Source of the DNA: Pseudoflavonifractor sp. An85
GTDB taxonomy: Bacteria; Bacillota; Clostridia; Oscillospirales; Oscillospiraceae
Assembly: GCF_002161235.1 (NCBI RefSeq)
Contig: NZ_NFHE01000003.1
Span: 89,936-153,935, forward strand
Length of the DNA stretch: 64,000 nt
Reading direction: 5' to 3'
The translations under genes were made by a program, and so were the position numbers. The first letter of the stretch is position 1. Every line of letters starts with the position of its first letter. The notes beneath the pieces are model-generated. The model saw only the letters and a program-made list of their open reading frames with translations. It did not search any database and was not told the origin of the DNA. Positions 40,597 through 49,812 of the stretch are shown one piece after another.

Positions 40597-40980
40597 TTAC
40601 CCCTCCGTCTCATAGGGCCAGGTGTTGATGCCGCCAAACTCATAGATATTGGTGTAACCCAACCCGGCCAGGGTGGAAGATGCGGTCTTGCTGCGGTTTC
40701 CACTGCGGCAGTAAACCAGCACCGTAGAATCCTTCTCAGGGATCACCTCAGCGGCAGTGTCCTCATCGATGGCACCTACCGGCAACAGGACAGCTCCAGG
40801 GATGTGACCGCTGTCGTACTCACTCTGTTCCCGCACGTCCAGGATAATCACTTCCTGGCTGTCAATCATTTCTTTAGCTTCTTCCTGCGTAATCTGCTGA
40901 TAGGAGCCGTCTGTGGAACTCCCACCGCATCCGGCCAACAGCAAAAGCAGAGAGGAGAGTAAAATTGCAATTCGTTTCAT
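40597..40980 (-). CDS. Rhodanese-domain lipoprotein
   Basis: A 127-residue protein with a lipoprotein signal peptide (LLSSLLLLLAGCGG; lipidation at the Cys) and a single rhodanese domain: VIILDVREQSEYDSGHIPGA and LVYCRSGNRSKTAS, with the active-site Cys in the CRSGNRS loop. It would handle sulfur transfer or persulfide chemistry at the outer face of the membrane. ATG at 40980 overlaps the SGNH gene stop by four bases. It is the last of eight minus-strand genes; an extracellular lipoprotein is an odd companion to DNA-acting enzymes. Confidence 0.85.
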   Translation of the reverse strand: MKRIAILLSSLLLLLAGCGGSSTDGSYQQITQEEAKEMIDSQEVIILDVREQSEYDSGHIPGAVLLPVGAIDEDTAAEVIPEKDSTVLVYCRSGNRSKTASSTLAGLGYTNIYEFGGINTWPYETEG

Positions 40981-41510
40981 TTGAGTTCCTCCAGAAGTCC
41001 GGCAGCAAAGGCTTTGTGCCCTTGCTCCGTGAAGTGTACGCCGTCGTAGGCCAAGGAGATGTCCCACCTTCCGGCATCGGCAAAGCGGATGCCAAGCCGC
41101 TCCGCCAGGGCTTGACAGAGACGGGCAAAGGTATGGGAATCCTCAATAAGTTGCTGGCTGGGTACCCACTCGCCCAAAGTCATTGGCGGTGGTGCAATGA
41201 GGAGTATCTTGCTTTTCTCCAGACGGATGCCAGATAGAAACCTCTCCAGCTTCTGGGTGGCCTCCTCCGGGCTTTTCCCCTGGAGCAGATCATTGGTGCC
41301 AAGCATGACAATCAGCAGATCAGTGTCAGCAGGAAATTGTGGAGCAGAAGAAGGAATCTCCCGCCCGTTTTGCCCCATGTTGTAGACGGTCCAGTCAGTT
41401 TCCGCAGCCAGGATGTCCACCCACCGGCTGTCCGCGTCATAGCGCCCGCCGAAATAGCCCCGGGGGTCGTAGCCGTAGGAGTTGGAGTCGCCGAAGCAGA
41501 TGACCTTCAT
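40977..41510 (-). CDS. SGNH/GDSL-family hydrolase
   Basis: A 177-residue SGNH hydrolase: block I VICFGDSNSYGYDP (catalytic Ser), block III VMLGTNDLL (Asn), block V YDGVHFTEQGHKA (Asp and His). Family members are esterases, lipases or acyl hydrolases; similar short proteins act on acetylated sugars. It has no signal peptide. It overlaps its upstream neighbour by four bases (ATGA) and the following rhodanese gene likewise, so translation is coupled across the three. Its role next to nucleases is unclear. Confidence 0.85.
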   Translation of the reverse strand: MKVICFGDSNSYGYDPRGYFGGRYDADSRWVDILAAETDWTVYNMGQNGREIPSSAPQFPADTDLLIVMLGTNDLLQGKSPEEATQKLERFLSGIRLEKSKILLIAPPPMTLGEWVPSQQLIEDSHTFARLCQALAERLGIRFADAGRWDISLAYDGVHFTEQGHKAFAAGLLEELK

Positions 41511-42304
41511 TCCGCATATTTCCTTTCTCTGTCCTTCAGCGCCATCTGGTAGATTGCCATTAGACTATAGTAATTCATGATATCAGGATACTGATTGGCA
41601 GGGTGCCAATAGTCAAGCACCAGTACATCCCGCTGGTTCAGGCGAATGGTATAGTAGAGGCTTTCGTTGTACGGAGTCCGCACAACGCTCCCGGTGGCCG
41701 CTTTCCATATGATATCCAGAGCCGAACCAGTATAACAGCAAACAATCACCGTTGGATCACAAAGTTGCAGTTGCTCCAAAAGTCGCTTTGCATCAAAGGC
41801 TGCATAGCTGCGAATTACATCCAGGGACGAGTTTTTACCTCCGCCACTTTTTCGGATGTTGACTGCCGCGGCCTGGCGCAAATATGAGTTTCCGAAACTG
41901 CCAACTGCCAAATCCGGAATATAGGGCGCAATACAATCTGCTGTGGTGGTCATTAGTCCGTAAGTCCAATGAGAAATACGGTTCCACATCTTTGTGATTT
42001 TCTTCTGACTTGTCAGATAACCTTCTACCAAGTCCCAGTCCTCGTTACCACCATATGCTTCTTTCAGCAGAAAAAGCGGGCGGGCTTTTTGTGACGGGGA
42101 AAACCACTGCTCCAGGCAAATGACTCCATCGCGAATGAATACATTTGAGCGGTGGTCAATCTCAATCGGGACCACGCTGTATTCGCTGTTTTCGGAAACA
42201 TGGCCGTGTTGCCGTTTCCAATCGGCAAACAGAGCATTTATCTTCTGAAAATATTGGCCCTTGTCCTGAAATTCTGTATGTTCCATAGCCGCGTAATACC
42301 TCAT
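41507..42304 (-). CDS. Unrecognised protein, possible uracil-DNA-glycosylase-like fold
   Basis: A 265-residue soluble protein. RPLFLLKEAYGG, AAAVNIRKSGGG, DPTVIVCCYTG and VLVLDYWHPAN are spaced like the strand-end motifs of uracil-DNA glycosylase-like folds, including the HP near the end, but family membership is not secure. ATG at 42304 overlaps the helicase stop; a second in-frame ATG at 42286, better placed behind GAGGT, may be used instead. Overlap at both ends puts it inside the operon with two helicases and nucleases, which supports a DNA- or base-processing role. Confidence 0.5.
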   Translation of the reverse strand: MRYYAAMEHTEFQDKGQYFQKINALFADWKRQHGHVSENSEYSVVPIEIDHRSNVFIRDGVICLEQWFSPSQKARPLFLLKEAYGGNEDWDLVEGYLTSQKKITKMWNRISHWTYGLMTTTADCIAPYIPDLAVGSFGNSYLRQAAAVNIRKSGGGKNSSLDVIRSYAAFDAKRLLEQLQLCDPTVIVCCYTGSALDIIWKAATGSVVRTPYNESLYYTIRLNQRDVLVLDYWHPANQYPDIMNYYSLMAIYQMALKDRERKYAE

Positions 42305-44589
42305 CGCTCCATATTCTTGGGTTGCCGGTTTAAGCGTCCATAGTATTGCTCCAGCTTCTCGTCGCAGATTTGCTCGATCTTCTGCTTTTCCTCCCGGGTC
42401 AGCTTTTTCCAGACGGACTCGTCCACTTGGATCACACCCAGGGTCTTGGTGTGGTGGAGCATCTGCATATCCTCAAACCGCTTGAAGGGGTTGGACAGGA
42501 TATTCCGCTGGGCCTGGGCATCAGTATAGCCGCCTTTGGCATAGATGCTGTTGGCCTTTTCCACCACCAGCCCAGCCGTCCGGCGGGCCTCGTAGAACTC
42601 CCGAAAGTAGGTTACAATGTCGCTGAGCTTCACCCGGCCCTTGTCATCGACAAACAGAAGCACCGCCTTGAGCAGTACCGGCTTGTAGGAGTAGCTCATG
42701 TCCATCTGCCGCACCATATCCAGAAATAGACCCTTGCGGTTGGTGTCGTCGATGAGCGTCCAGCCGTACTGCTCGGCATACTTCTGGAGCGTCTCTTCTT
42801 TGAAATACTTGAAGGTCCGGTGCTCGCTCATGGGCACCACCAGATCGGCTACCAGCAGGCCATCCCGGACATACCGCTCAATGGTCTCCGTCTGCACATC
42901 CACCCGGCGGACAAACTCCATCTGGGAGATCATTCCGGCGGCTTCCTCCTGCCAGTTGAAGATGTCCACCAGCTCGTAGTCCAGGGCGTCCACCGGCCAA
43001 TCGATGAGAGCATCCGGCCTCTCGCCCTTGTCATAAAGCCCCTGTTCAGCGGTTTTCTGCTGCTTGGTTCCCAACACCAGTGCGCCGGGCTTGTACTCCT
43101 TCAGCCGGAACAGCCGGTGCATGGAGTAAGGCATATTGTACTGGCTGGCGTTGTCCACGAAGTCAAACACCATCAGGCTCTCCTTGCCAGGAGAGAGCCG
43201 CATGCCGCGGCCCAGCTGCTGGGTATAGAGCACCTTGGACATGGTGGGGCGGGCCATAAACAGCACCTCGGTGGCCGGGCAGTCCCAACCTTCGTTGAGC
43301 AGGTCGCAGGCGCACAGCACCTTGGTCTCGCCCTTCTCAAACCGGGCCAGCACCTCCCGACGATCGCTGGCTTTGATCTCACCGGACACAGCCTCAGCGG
43401 CCACACCGGCGTCATTGAGCCGTCCGGCAATCTCCTGGGCGTGTTTAACGGAGGCGCAGAAGATGACGGTCCGCTTGTCCTTCACATACTGGAGCCAGGT
43501 GTCCACGATGAGCCGGTTGCGCTCCGGCACATAGATCTTGCTCTCCAGGTCCCGGATGTTGTACTGGACGCTGTTGAACCGCACTTTGGTCAAATCGATA
43601 TTGGTGTGGATGCGGATACACCGCACCGGCACCAACTCGCCGAGCTCTACGGCGGTCTGGATGTCCAACTTGTGGGCGGTGTTCTTGAAGATATCCAAGA
43701 TATTCTTGTCGTCGGTTCGCTCCGGTGTGGCGGTCAAGCCCAGGGTGAATTCCGGCGTGAAGTAGGCCAGGACCTTCTGGTATGTATCGGCGGAGGCGTG
43801 GTGGGCCTCGTCCACGATGATGTAGCCAAAGTCATCCGGTTTGAACCGCTCCAGGTTCAGAGCCACGCTCTGGATGCTGCCGCAGACCACGAAGGCGTTG
43901 CCCTGCTTCATGCTCTCCACGTAGCGGCCCACCGTGGCCCGGGGCCATAGCTCCCGGAAAGTCTTGGCGGCCTGATCCACCAGCTCCACCGTATGGGCCA
44001 GGAACAGCGTCCGCTTGCCGAACCGCTTGGCGTCCATGACGGCGGTCACCGTCTTGCCGGTGCCGGTGGCGTGGTAGAGCAGGGCGATGGTCTCAAAGTT
44101 GCAGCGCATCTCCTCCAGGGCTGCCAAGGCCTGTTTCTGGTGCTCCTTCAGTTCCAACTGGGAGCCATCCAGGGACTTGCCCCGCTGGGTGGGGAGGTAG
44201 TCCTCGATCTCCTTAAAACTGGGGTGCTGGCCCAGAAAAACCCGCAGCTCGTCCTTCACGGTCTCCGGCTGCTGCTGCATCTGCCGCACCGCCCAGCGGT
44301 ACACATCCCAGCCCAGATAGATCATGCTGTTCTGCTTGAGCAGGTCGTCGTAGAACTTGTTCTGGGAAACCAGCTTGGGATTGTGTGAAGCTTCGTCGTC
44401 AATTTCAATGGCCACCTTCCGTCCGCCGTTTTCAATCAGAAAGTCGGCAAACCGGCTGTTTTGGTAGATGTCGGAGAAGGGGTATTGGGAGTAGAGATAG
44501 CCAGCTTTCTCAGCGCCAAAAGTGTCGGAGAACAGTTCGATAAACAGATCCTCGGCACTGCTGCCGGAGGCGGAGCGGTAGGTAGGCAT
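42301..44589 (-). CDS. DEAD/DEAH helicase with N-terminal nuclease-like domain
   Basis: A 762-residue protein. Residues about 45-110 look like a Vsr/DUF559-type endonuclease (FADFLIENGGRKVAIEIDDE). Helicase motifs follow: Walker A YHATGTGKTVTAV near 173, DEAH in YIIVDEAHHASADTY, GLTATPERTDD, and motif VI QQLGRGMRLSPGKE. The last 200 residues are unassigned. It is a superfamily 2, type I restriction R-subunit-like helicase. ATG at 44589 has GAGGTG six bases before it. Start and stop are coupled to neighbours. Confidence 0.8.
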   Translation of the reverse strand: MPTYRSASGSSAEDLFIELFSDTFGAEKAGYLYSQYPFSDIYQNSRFADFLIENGGRKVAIEIDDEASHNPKLVSQNKFYDDLLKQNSMIYLGWDVYRWAVRQMQQQPETVKDELRVFLGQHPSFKEIEDYLPTQRGKSLDGSQLELKEHQKQALAALEEMRCNFETIALLYHATGTGKTVTAVMDAKRFGKRTLFLAHTVELVDQAAKTFRELWPRATVGRYVESMKQGNAFVVCGSIQSVALNLERFKPDDFGYIIVDEAHHASADTYQKVLAYFTPEFTLGLTATPERTDDKNILDIFKNTAHKLDIQTAVELGELVPVRCIRIHTNIDLTKVRFNSVQYNIRDLESKIYVPERNRLIVDTWLQYVKDKRTVIFCASVKHAQEIAGRLNDAGVAAEAVSGEIKASDRREVLARFEKGETKVLCACDLLNEGWDCPATEVLFMARPTMSKVLYTQQLGRGMRLSPGKESLMVFDFVDNASQYNMPYSMHRLFRLKEYKPGALVLGTKQQKTAEQGLYDKGERPDALIDWPVDALDYELVDIFNWQEEAAGMISQMEFVRRVDVQTETIERYVRDGLLVADLVVPMSEHRTFKYFKEETLQKYAEQYGWTLIDDTNRKGLFLDMVRQMDMSYSYKPVLLKAVLLFVDDKGRVKLSDIVTYFREFYEARRTAGLVVEKANSIYAKGGYTDAQAQRNILSNPFKRFEDMQMLHHTKTLGVIQVDESVWKKLTREEKQKIEQICDEKLEQYYGRLNRQPKNMER

Positions 44590-44594
44590 AGGGG

Positions 44595-45062
44595 TCACCT
44601 CAACTTTGCGGAATGAAAATATTGTTCTTCTCTATATGGTTCAAGAAGCAGCAAATTCTTTTTAGAAAAATTAATTCCCCACTCAGGTTTACTTGTTTGT
44701 CCGGGTTTCTCATAGTTTCGGTCAACAAGAAGTGCATTGGGCGCAGCCCATGCCGTAGACGGAACCACATAGCAGTCAGGTAAATTGCCGTCCGTGAATC
44801 GGAGCAGAAAAACCAACATTGTTGAGCTGATTTCCATTTTATCTTTTGGAACAAAGACATATCCCCAGTTACGGATAGACTTCACTTGGATTTCATAATA
44901 TTGACCATCCGCTGGATTTCTTGCTACAAAGTCCACGCCGTGATCGTCTACTTCAGAGGTGTAAACATCATATCCATAGGAAACAAACTCCATTTTGGCA
45001 TAGTACTCTGCATAGCGTCCCAACTGGAGATGGGATAGTTTAGACCAGTTTGTATTCGGCAT
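44595..45062 (-). CDS. PD-(D/E)XK nuclease-like protein (DUF4365 type)
   Basis: A 155-residue protein. GRYAEYYAKMEFVSYGYDVY, then DDHGVDFVARNP and YYEIQVKSIRNW fit the Glu, Asp and Gln-x-Lys order of DUF4365-type PD-(D/E)XK nucleases, often found in mobile elements and defence loci. It might cut DNA or only bind it. GGAGGGCTGA precedes the start; one base separates it from the MazG-like stop, and a few bases from the helicase downstream, so it is well embedded in the operon. Confidence 0.75.
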   Translation of the reverse strand: MPNTNWSKLSHLQLGRYAEYYAKMEFVSYGYDVYTSEVDDHGVDFVARNPADGQYYEIQVKSIRNWGYVFVPKDKMEISSTMLVFLLRFTDGNLPDCYVVPSTAWAAPNALLVDRNYEKPGQTSKPEWGINFSKKNLLLLEPYREEQYFHSAKLR

Positions 45063-45063
45063 T

Positions 45064-45384
45064 TCAGCCCTCCGATACTTCTTTTAGCAGAATCTTTTTC
45101 TCAAATCCGCCCCGCTTGGCCGCTTTGTCTGCCCGTACTTGTTCCAGCTCTTCCAATGTCCAGCCACGGGCTTTCACAACAGCCTGCATAACCTCCAGAA
45201 GGTCTGCCAGTTCCTCGAGAGATTTGCTCTCCTGGTACTCGGCCAGTTCCTCGTTCAGTTTCTGATCCAGAAGGTGTATGTAGTCCGCATCAGTAAGTGT
45301 TTCGCAGGCACAGATTTTTCCGTCTGCTTCAATAATCTCTGGAATACGATCCCGCACCAGCTTGTGATAGGCTTTAGTAGGCAT
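45064..45384 (-). CDS. MazG-like nucleoside triphosphate pyrophosphohydrolase
   Basis: A 106-residue all-alpha NTP pyrophosphatase: YHKLVRDRIPEIIEADGK is the signature of the phosphoribosyl-ATP/MazG-like group, and EELAEYQESKSLEELADLLE gives the ExxE plus ExxD metal-binding helices. These enzymes cut (d)NTPs to (d)NMP and pyrophosphate, or act on alarmones. It overlaps the Nudix gene by 11 bases. Two nucleotide-cleaning enzymes in a helicase/nuclease operon hint at nucleotide depletion or removal of modified nucleotides. Confidence 0.85.
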   Translation of the reverse strand: MPTKAYHKLVRDRIPEIIEADGKICACETLTDADYIHLLDQKLNEELAEYQESKSLEELADLLEVMQAVVKARGWTLEELEQVRADKAAKRGGFEKKILLKEVSEG

Positions 45385-45757
45385 CCTTCAGCCTCCTCAA
45401 AATCTCCTTATCCGCAGGGCAAAATGCATACTGATCAATTTCATCCACCGTAATCCAACGGATGTCATTGTGCTCCAATTTCTGGGGGGTACCCTCATGG
45501 ATGGTCGCATGAAACAGCGTTAGGTGAACTGTCAGATCTGGGTATTCGTGAACCACATCCATGAACACCTCGCCTACGTCCAGAGTAATAGCCAGTTCTT
45601 CTTGGCATTCCCGGATGAGTGCCTGTTCCTTGATTTCTCCTGGCTCTACCTTGCCGCCAACGAACTCCCACAGCAGCCCTCGGGCTTTATGGCCTGGACG
45701 CTGGCATATCATAAACTTGTTTTCGTCCCAAATCAGGGCTGCTACTACCTCGGTCAT
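45374..45757 (-). CDS. MutT-like Nudix hydrolase, element copy
   Basis: A 127-residue Nudix protein: Nudix box GGKVEPGEIKEQALI followed by RECQEELAITL. Its opening TEVVAALIWDENKFMICQRP is like (deoxy)nucleoside triphosphate pyrophosphohydrolases of the MutT/NudG group. It is about 90 percent identical, judged by eye, to the stand-alone gene at 61932. Start codon abuts the helicase stop; the 3' end overlaps the MazG-like gene. Likely cleans oxidised or unusual (d)NTPs. Confidence 0.9.
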   Translation of the reverse strand: MTEVVAALIWDENKFMICQRPGHKARGLLWEFVGGKVEPGEIKEQALIRECQEELAITLDVGEVFMDVVHEYPDLTVHLTLFHATIHEGTPQKLEHNDIRWITVDEIDQYAFCPADKEILRRLKDAY

Positions 45758-48700
45758 TTATCCCACCACCAATTTATTTGTCTTCTTCAAAAACTTCGCC
45801 GGAATCGGTCGATCCAGCTGCCAGGTAATATTCATTGGCTTGCTCCCGCTATGCTTCACATAGTTGGCTGTGCCCAGGAAGGTATAGGCCGCTGCACCAC
45901 CTGTGATCCGGTCCGCCTTAAACTCCCGGACAAACAGCAACACCTTGCTCCCACGTTCCCGGTGGTGAATGTACCGCTGCCCGGTGGGAGAGTCTGCCGC
46001 TGTGGTGCTCTGGCTTTGCCAGTGGAACAGACTCTCATTGATGGAGTAGTCGTTATACATGGTGGTAGGCGAGTAGTCCTTATCCGCCTTATTCAGCGTC
46101 ACAAAGAACACATCCAGCTGCTTCTCCGGCAGCCATTTTACACCCTCGCGCACCGTCGCCGGTTTCATAAAATCCATCGCCACCAGCAATTGATCTCTGG
46201 TATAGGTGCAGTGGAGATCCAACGGGCAGCCAAAGCCCAGGTCTACCGGCTCGTCAATGAAATCGATCTGTTCATACCGATAGCGAAGCAGGTCCAAAAG
46301 CTCACCCAGGAGCACGGGACTATCCGAAAGGGCATACAAGTTGTCCAGCACCTCATCAGATGCCCAACTCTCCGCCGCCTTGCCCCAAACAGTTACGTAG
46401 AACATCTGGAGCATCCGCTGCTCCAGCTCGCTTAGCGCTGCAAAGTCCACATCATCCAGACGGGGCAGCAGGTCCAGCAAAAAGCGGATCCAGCGCCGGG
46501 AGTCCACAACGGCCAATCGTCCGAGCGCTTTTGTGAGTATATCCTCCAGCGGTTCGTTAAAGTCCGCAATTGCATCCGCCCGGGCACAGATACGGGAGAA
46601 GGAAGAAAACTTGTAAATTGCCCTGGGATCCAGGTGGTAATAGTCCAGGAAATTTGCAAGCGTCAGTTCCAGACCACTGTCCTCCGCAAAGCTGGCCACC
46701 CGGGATACCAGTCCGGCGGTATTGCCATAGGAGGCACGGATATTATTCAAAATGTACTTAGCTGCCTTCTTCTCCAGCTGTATGTAGCAACCTTTGGGTG
46801 CGGAGACAAATCCATCCTTGATCTCTCGGGTCACGCTACGGGTGGTATTGGACAGCAGGGCCGCAAACTTGTCCTCGAAGTTATACCGCTTGTTGGCCTG
46901 GCCGATAAAGTCCAGCACGGTTAGACATTCCTTATCCTCTGCAAGCCGCAGGCCACGGCCCAACTGCTGAAGGAAAATGGTCAAGGACTCGGTGGGACGC
47001 AGGAACAGCACGGTATTGACCTCCGGAATATCCACGCCCTCATTGTAGATGTCCACCACGAAGATGAATCGCACCTCGCCGCTGACCAGCCGTCCTTTGG
47101 CAGTTTTTCTCTCCTCATCAGAGGATTTTCCGGTCAGGAAGATGGACGGAATGCCGTGGTTGTTGAAATAGCAGCACATAAACTCCGCATGCTCGATGGA
47201 GACACAGAAGCCCAGGCCCTTGACTTCGTCAATATCGGTCACATACTTGAGAAGCGAGGACACCACCAGATCGGCACGGCGGTTGGCCACAGCGCCGCTG
47301 AGGGTGTAGAGGTTGGAAAGCTCGCCCTTATCGTAGCCGCCGGCACTCCATTTCAGAGTGTCCAGATCCACCGTGTCGGTGACACCAAAATACTGGAAGG
47401 GACACAGCAGCTTGCGGTCAATGGCCTCAGGCAGCCGGATTTCTGCGGCAATTCGATTGCTGAAGTAAGGCAGCACGCTCTTGCCGTCCATCCGCTCCGG
47501 GGTGGCGGTCAGGCCCAGCAGGATCTGAGGCTGATAGTAGGACAGTAGCTTCTGATAGGTAGGCGCTGCCGCGTGGTGGAACTCGTCCACAACGATGTAG
47601 TCATAATAATCCGGGGCGGTCTTGGCGGCGAAATCCTGCGAGTTGAAGGTCTGAATGGACAAAAACAGGTGGTCGATTCCCTCCGGCCGGTAGCTGCCCA
47701 CAAACAGTTCCCCGAAGTTGGCGTCTTTCAACACTGCCCGGAAGGTGTACAGGCTTTGCCGCAGGATCTCCTCCCGGTGGGCTACAAAAAGCAGTCGGCA
47801 GGGCTTTCTGGGGTGTTGCTTACAAAAGCGCTTATAGTCCAGAGCGGAGATCACTGTCTTGCCGGTGCCTGTGGCGGCCACCACCAGATTGCGGGTGTAG
47901 CCTCGGACAGTGCGCTCGGCCTCCAGCTTGTCCAGAATCTCCTGCTGGTAGGAGTAGGGCGCAATATCCATGGTGTACATTTCGGCGTTGTTGGCGTCGA
48001 AGTATTTTTCCGCTTTCAGTGCCCGGGCCAGCCGCTCCTTCTGATCCTCGGAGTAGTACTCAAACTCGCTGGAGTTCCAGTAGCTCTCAAAGGTGGCGGC
48101 GATCTTGTCGATGGTCTCCGGCAGATCCCGGCGAGTGACTTTCACATTCCATTCCAGGCCGCTGGAGATGGCGGCGTTAGATAGGTTGGAGGAGCCCACA
48201 TAGGCGGTGGTAAAACCGGTGTCCCGGTAAAAGACATAGGTTTTGGCATGGAGCCGTGTGCGCTTGGTGTCGTAGCTGACCTTGATTTTGGTGCTAGGCA
48301 GGGCCCGCAGCTCCTCAATGGCCTTCACATCGGTGGCTCCCATGTAGGAGGTGGTGATGATCCGCAGCTCCCCGCCGTTCTGGGCAAACTTCCGCAGCTC
48401 ATCCATCAGGAGCCGCAAGCCGCTCCACTTGATAAAGGAGACCAGCATATCAATGCGGTCTGCAGAGACAATCTCTTTTTTGAGCTCCGTGTACATCTGG
48501 GGCTCATGGATAGCTCCGGTAAACAGGCTGCTCTGGGCAATTGAGGTTTCCGGCCGGCTCAGGTCGGCAGCCGTCTTACCCACCGCCAATCGTGGGTCCT
48601 GCTCCCGTAAAAGCGCAAGAAGCTGCTCTGCCCGCTGGTCGACGCTCAGCGTAGCAAAGTCAGCTTCTTGAGTTGTGTTTTGGATGAGGGTTACGATCTG

Positions 48701-48913
48701 GTTGGCAAGGCCGATCTGGGTAGAAATATCCCCTCCATTATCCAGAATATTGTCCAGGCCCTTTTGCACTACGTCCGCCAGATACTGCGCCAACACCTTG
48801 GAGGCCTCCGCCTTATCAATGGGCGCAATCGATTTGCGGGCATTGGGAATCTCCGAAAGCTCGCGGTTCAGGGCAGTATTGATGACTTGTTCATAGAGGC
48901 CGGGAGACAGCAT
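45758..48913 (-). CDS. Phospholipase D-like/DEAD helicase with DUF3427
   Basis: A 1051-residue protein, first in the operon. After a helical start, a PLD-type nuclease domain has the HKD-like RLHAKTYVFYRD near 219 and GSSNLSNAAISSG. A superfamily 2 helicase follows: Walker A VVAATGTGKTVISAL near 347, motif II VVDEFHHAAAPTYQ, GLTATPERMDG, motif VI QQLGRGLRLAEDKE near 654. The end is DUF3427. This architecture is widespread and linked to restriction-type defence, but its action is not well defined. ATG at 48913 is behind AGGAAGAG; the longer frame runs through the promoter. Confidence 0.85.
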   Translation of the reverse strand: MLSPGLYEQVINTALNRELSEIPNARKSIAPIDKAEASKVLAQYLADVVQKGLDNILDNGGDISTQIGLANQIVTLIQNTTQEADFATLSVDQRAEQLLALLREQDPRLAVGKTAADLSRPETSIAQSSLFTGAIHEPQMYTELKKEIVSADRIDMLVSFIKWSGLRLLMDELRKFAQNGGELRIITTSYMGATDVKAIEELRALPSTKIKVSYDTKRTRLHAKTYVFYRDTGFTTAYVGSSNLSNAAISSGLEWNVKVTRRDLPETIDKIAATFESYWNSSEFEYYSEDQKERLARALKAEKYFDANNAEMYTMDIAPYSYQQEILDKLEAERTVRGYTRNLVVAATGTGKTVISALDYKRFCKQHPRKPCRLLFVAHREEILRQSLYTFRAVLKDANFGELFVGSYRPEGIDHLFLSIQTFNSQDFAAKTAPDYYDYIVVDEFHHAAAPTYQKLLSYYQPQILLGLTATPERMDGKSVLPYFSNRIAAEIRLPEAIDRKLLCPFQYFGVTDTVDLDTLKWSAGGYDKGELSNLYTLSGAVANRRADLVVSSLLKYVTDIDEVKGLGFCVSIEHAEFMCCYFNNHGIPSIFLTGKSSDEERKTAKGRLVSGEVRFIFVVDIYNEGVDIPEVNTVLFLRPTESLTIFLQQLGRGLRLAEDKECLTVLDFIGQANKRYNFEDKFAALLSNTTRSVTREIKDGFVSAPKGCYIQLEKKAAKYILNNIRASYGNTAGLVSRVASFAEDSGLELTLANFLDYYHLDPRAIYKFSSFSRICARADAIADFNEPLEDILTKALGRLAVVDSRRWIRFLLDLLPRLDDVDFAALSELEQRMLQMFYVTVWGKAAESWASDEVLDNLYALSDSPVLLGELLDLLRYRYEQIDFIDEPVDLGFGCPLDLHCTYTRDQLLVAMDFMKPATVREGVKWLPEKQLDVFFVTLNKADKDYSPTTMYNDYSINESLFHWQSQSTTAADSPTGQRYIHHRERGSKVLLFVREFKADRITGGAAAYTFLGTANYVKHSGSKPMNITWQLDRPIPAKFLKKTNKLVVG

Positions 48914-48959
48914 ATAGTTCACTCTTCCTATATTCCTTTTACGGATGTATGTTGTATTT

Positions 48960-48988
48960 AGTATAACTGGAATTTCAAAATCCGACAA
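48960..48988 (-). promoter_or_regulatory. Promoter of the eight-gene operon
   Basis: Minus strand TTGTCG (48983-48988), 17-bp spacer, TATACT (48960-48965). The same -10, spacer and flanks (TTTAGTATAACTG on the plus strand) recur before the Nudix gene at 62373-62401. Confidence 0.65.
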
Positions 48989-49139
48989 GGACTTATTAGC
49001 AAATATCAACAAAGCAGTCTGGCTTTGTCAATATTTCTTCTCCTATCATTGCGAAATCAGTTTAGCAAAATATTTATCCAATAAACAGGACTATTTCGTG
49101 TGGCCCCTTTGTCAAAAAAGAAAGCGGGTGAGTCAAGCT

Positions 49140-49812
49140 ATGTACACCTTTGCAACAAACGGGAAAACAATATCTTTTTTCCCAAGTTTGAAGCAAATGT
49201 GCCTATTATCTACCTAAATACCTTCTCCGGTGAAGGGCAGAAAATATTCGAGACTGCTCAGACCACTGGCTGCCCATCGTTTACTTTGGTGGCCATCAGT
49301 GATCTGGACTGGAACCATGATATGGTATCTTGGGATAGTCCGCCTGTTTTCAAAAATACTGACCCCTGTACCCGCGGCGCAGACAACTATCTACGGCTCC
49401 TGACAAGGAGATTATCCCAATGGTAGAGAAGGAAATTGGCGGAGTCCCTTGTTGGCGCGGAATCGCCGGGTACTCTCTGGCAGGGCTGTTTGTCCTGTAT
49501 GCCATTTACCAGACGGATTTGTTTTCTCGCGTAGGCAGCATGTCTGGCCCTCTCTGGTTCCCCGGAATGAAGGAGTACATCTTCTCCCGCGAGCCAAAGC
49601 GCTGGCCGGAATGCACCTACTTTTCTCTGGGAGACACGGAGGCCAAGACACGAAATCCTGTTTTACAGACAGCCTAAGAGAACACCGAGGCGATACTGGA
49701 TCATTACCAGAGCAAGGAACTCGATGCGGTATTTCAATTGAACAAAGAAAACCACGTTGTCAATAGCGTAGAGCGCGCTGCTGCTGGAATTGTCTGGATG
49801 CTGCGCCAATAA
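49140..49812 (+). pseudogene. Broken alpha/beta-hydrolase esterase gene
   Basis: Three collinear pieces in changing phase: MYTFATNGKTISFFPS, then PIIYLNTFSGEGQKIFE to NYLRLLTR, then VEKEIGGVPCWRGIAGYSLA with the GYSLAG nucleophile elbow to RWPECTYFSLGD. An in-frame TAA at 49675 is followed by further homologous sequence (ENTEAILDHYQ to VWMLRQ). So two frameshifts and one nonsense change have inactivated an enterochelin-esterase-like hydrolase. Confidence 0.75.
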
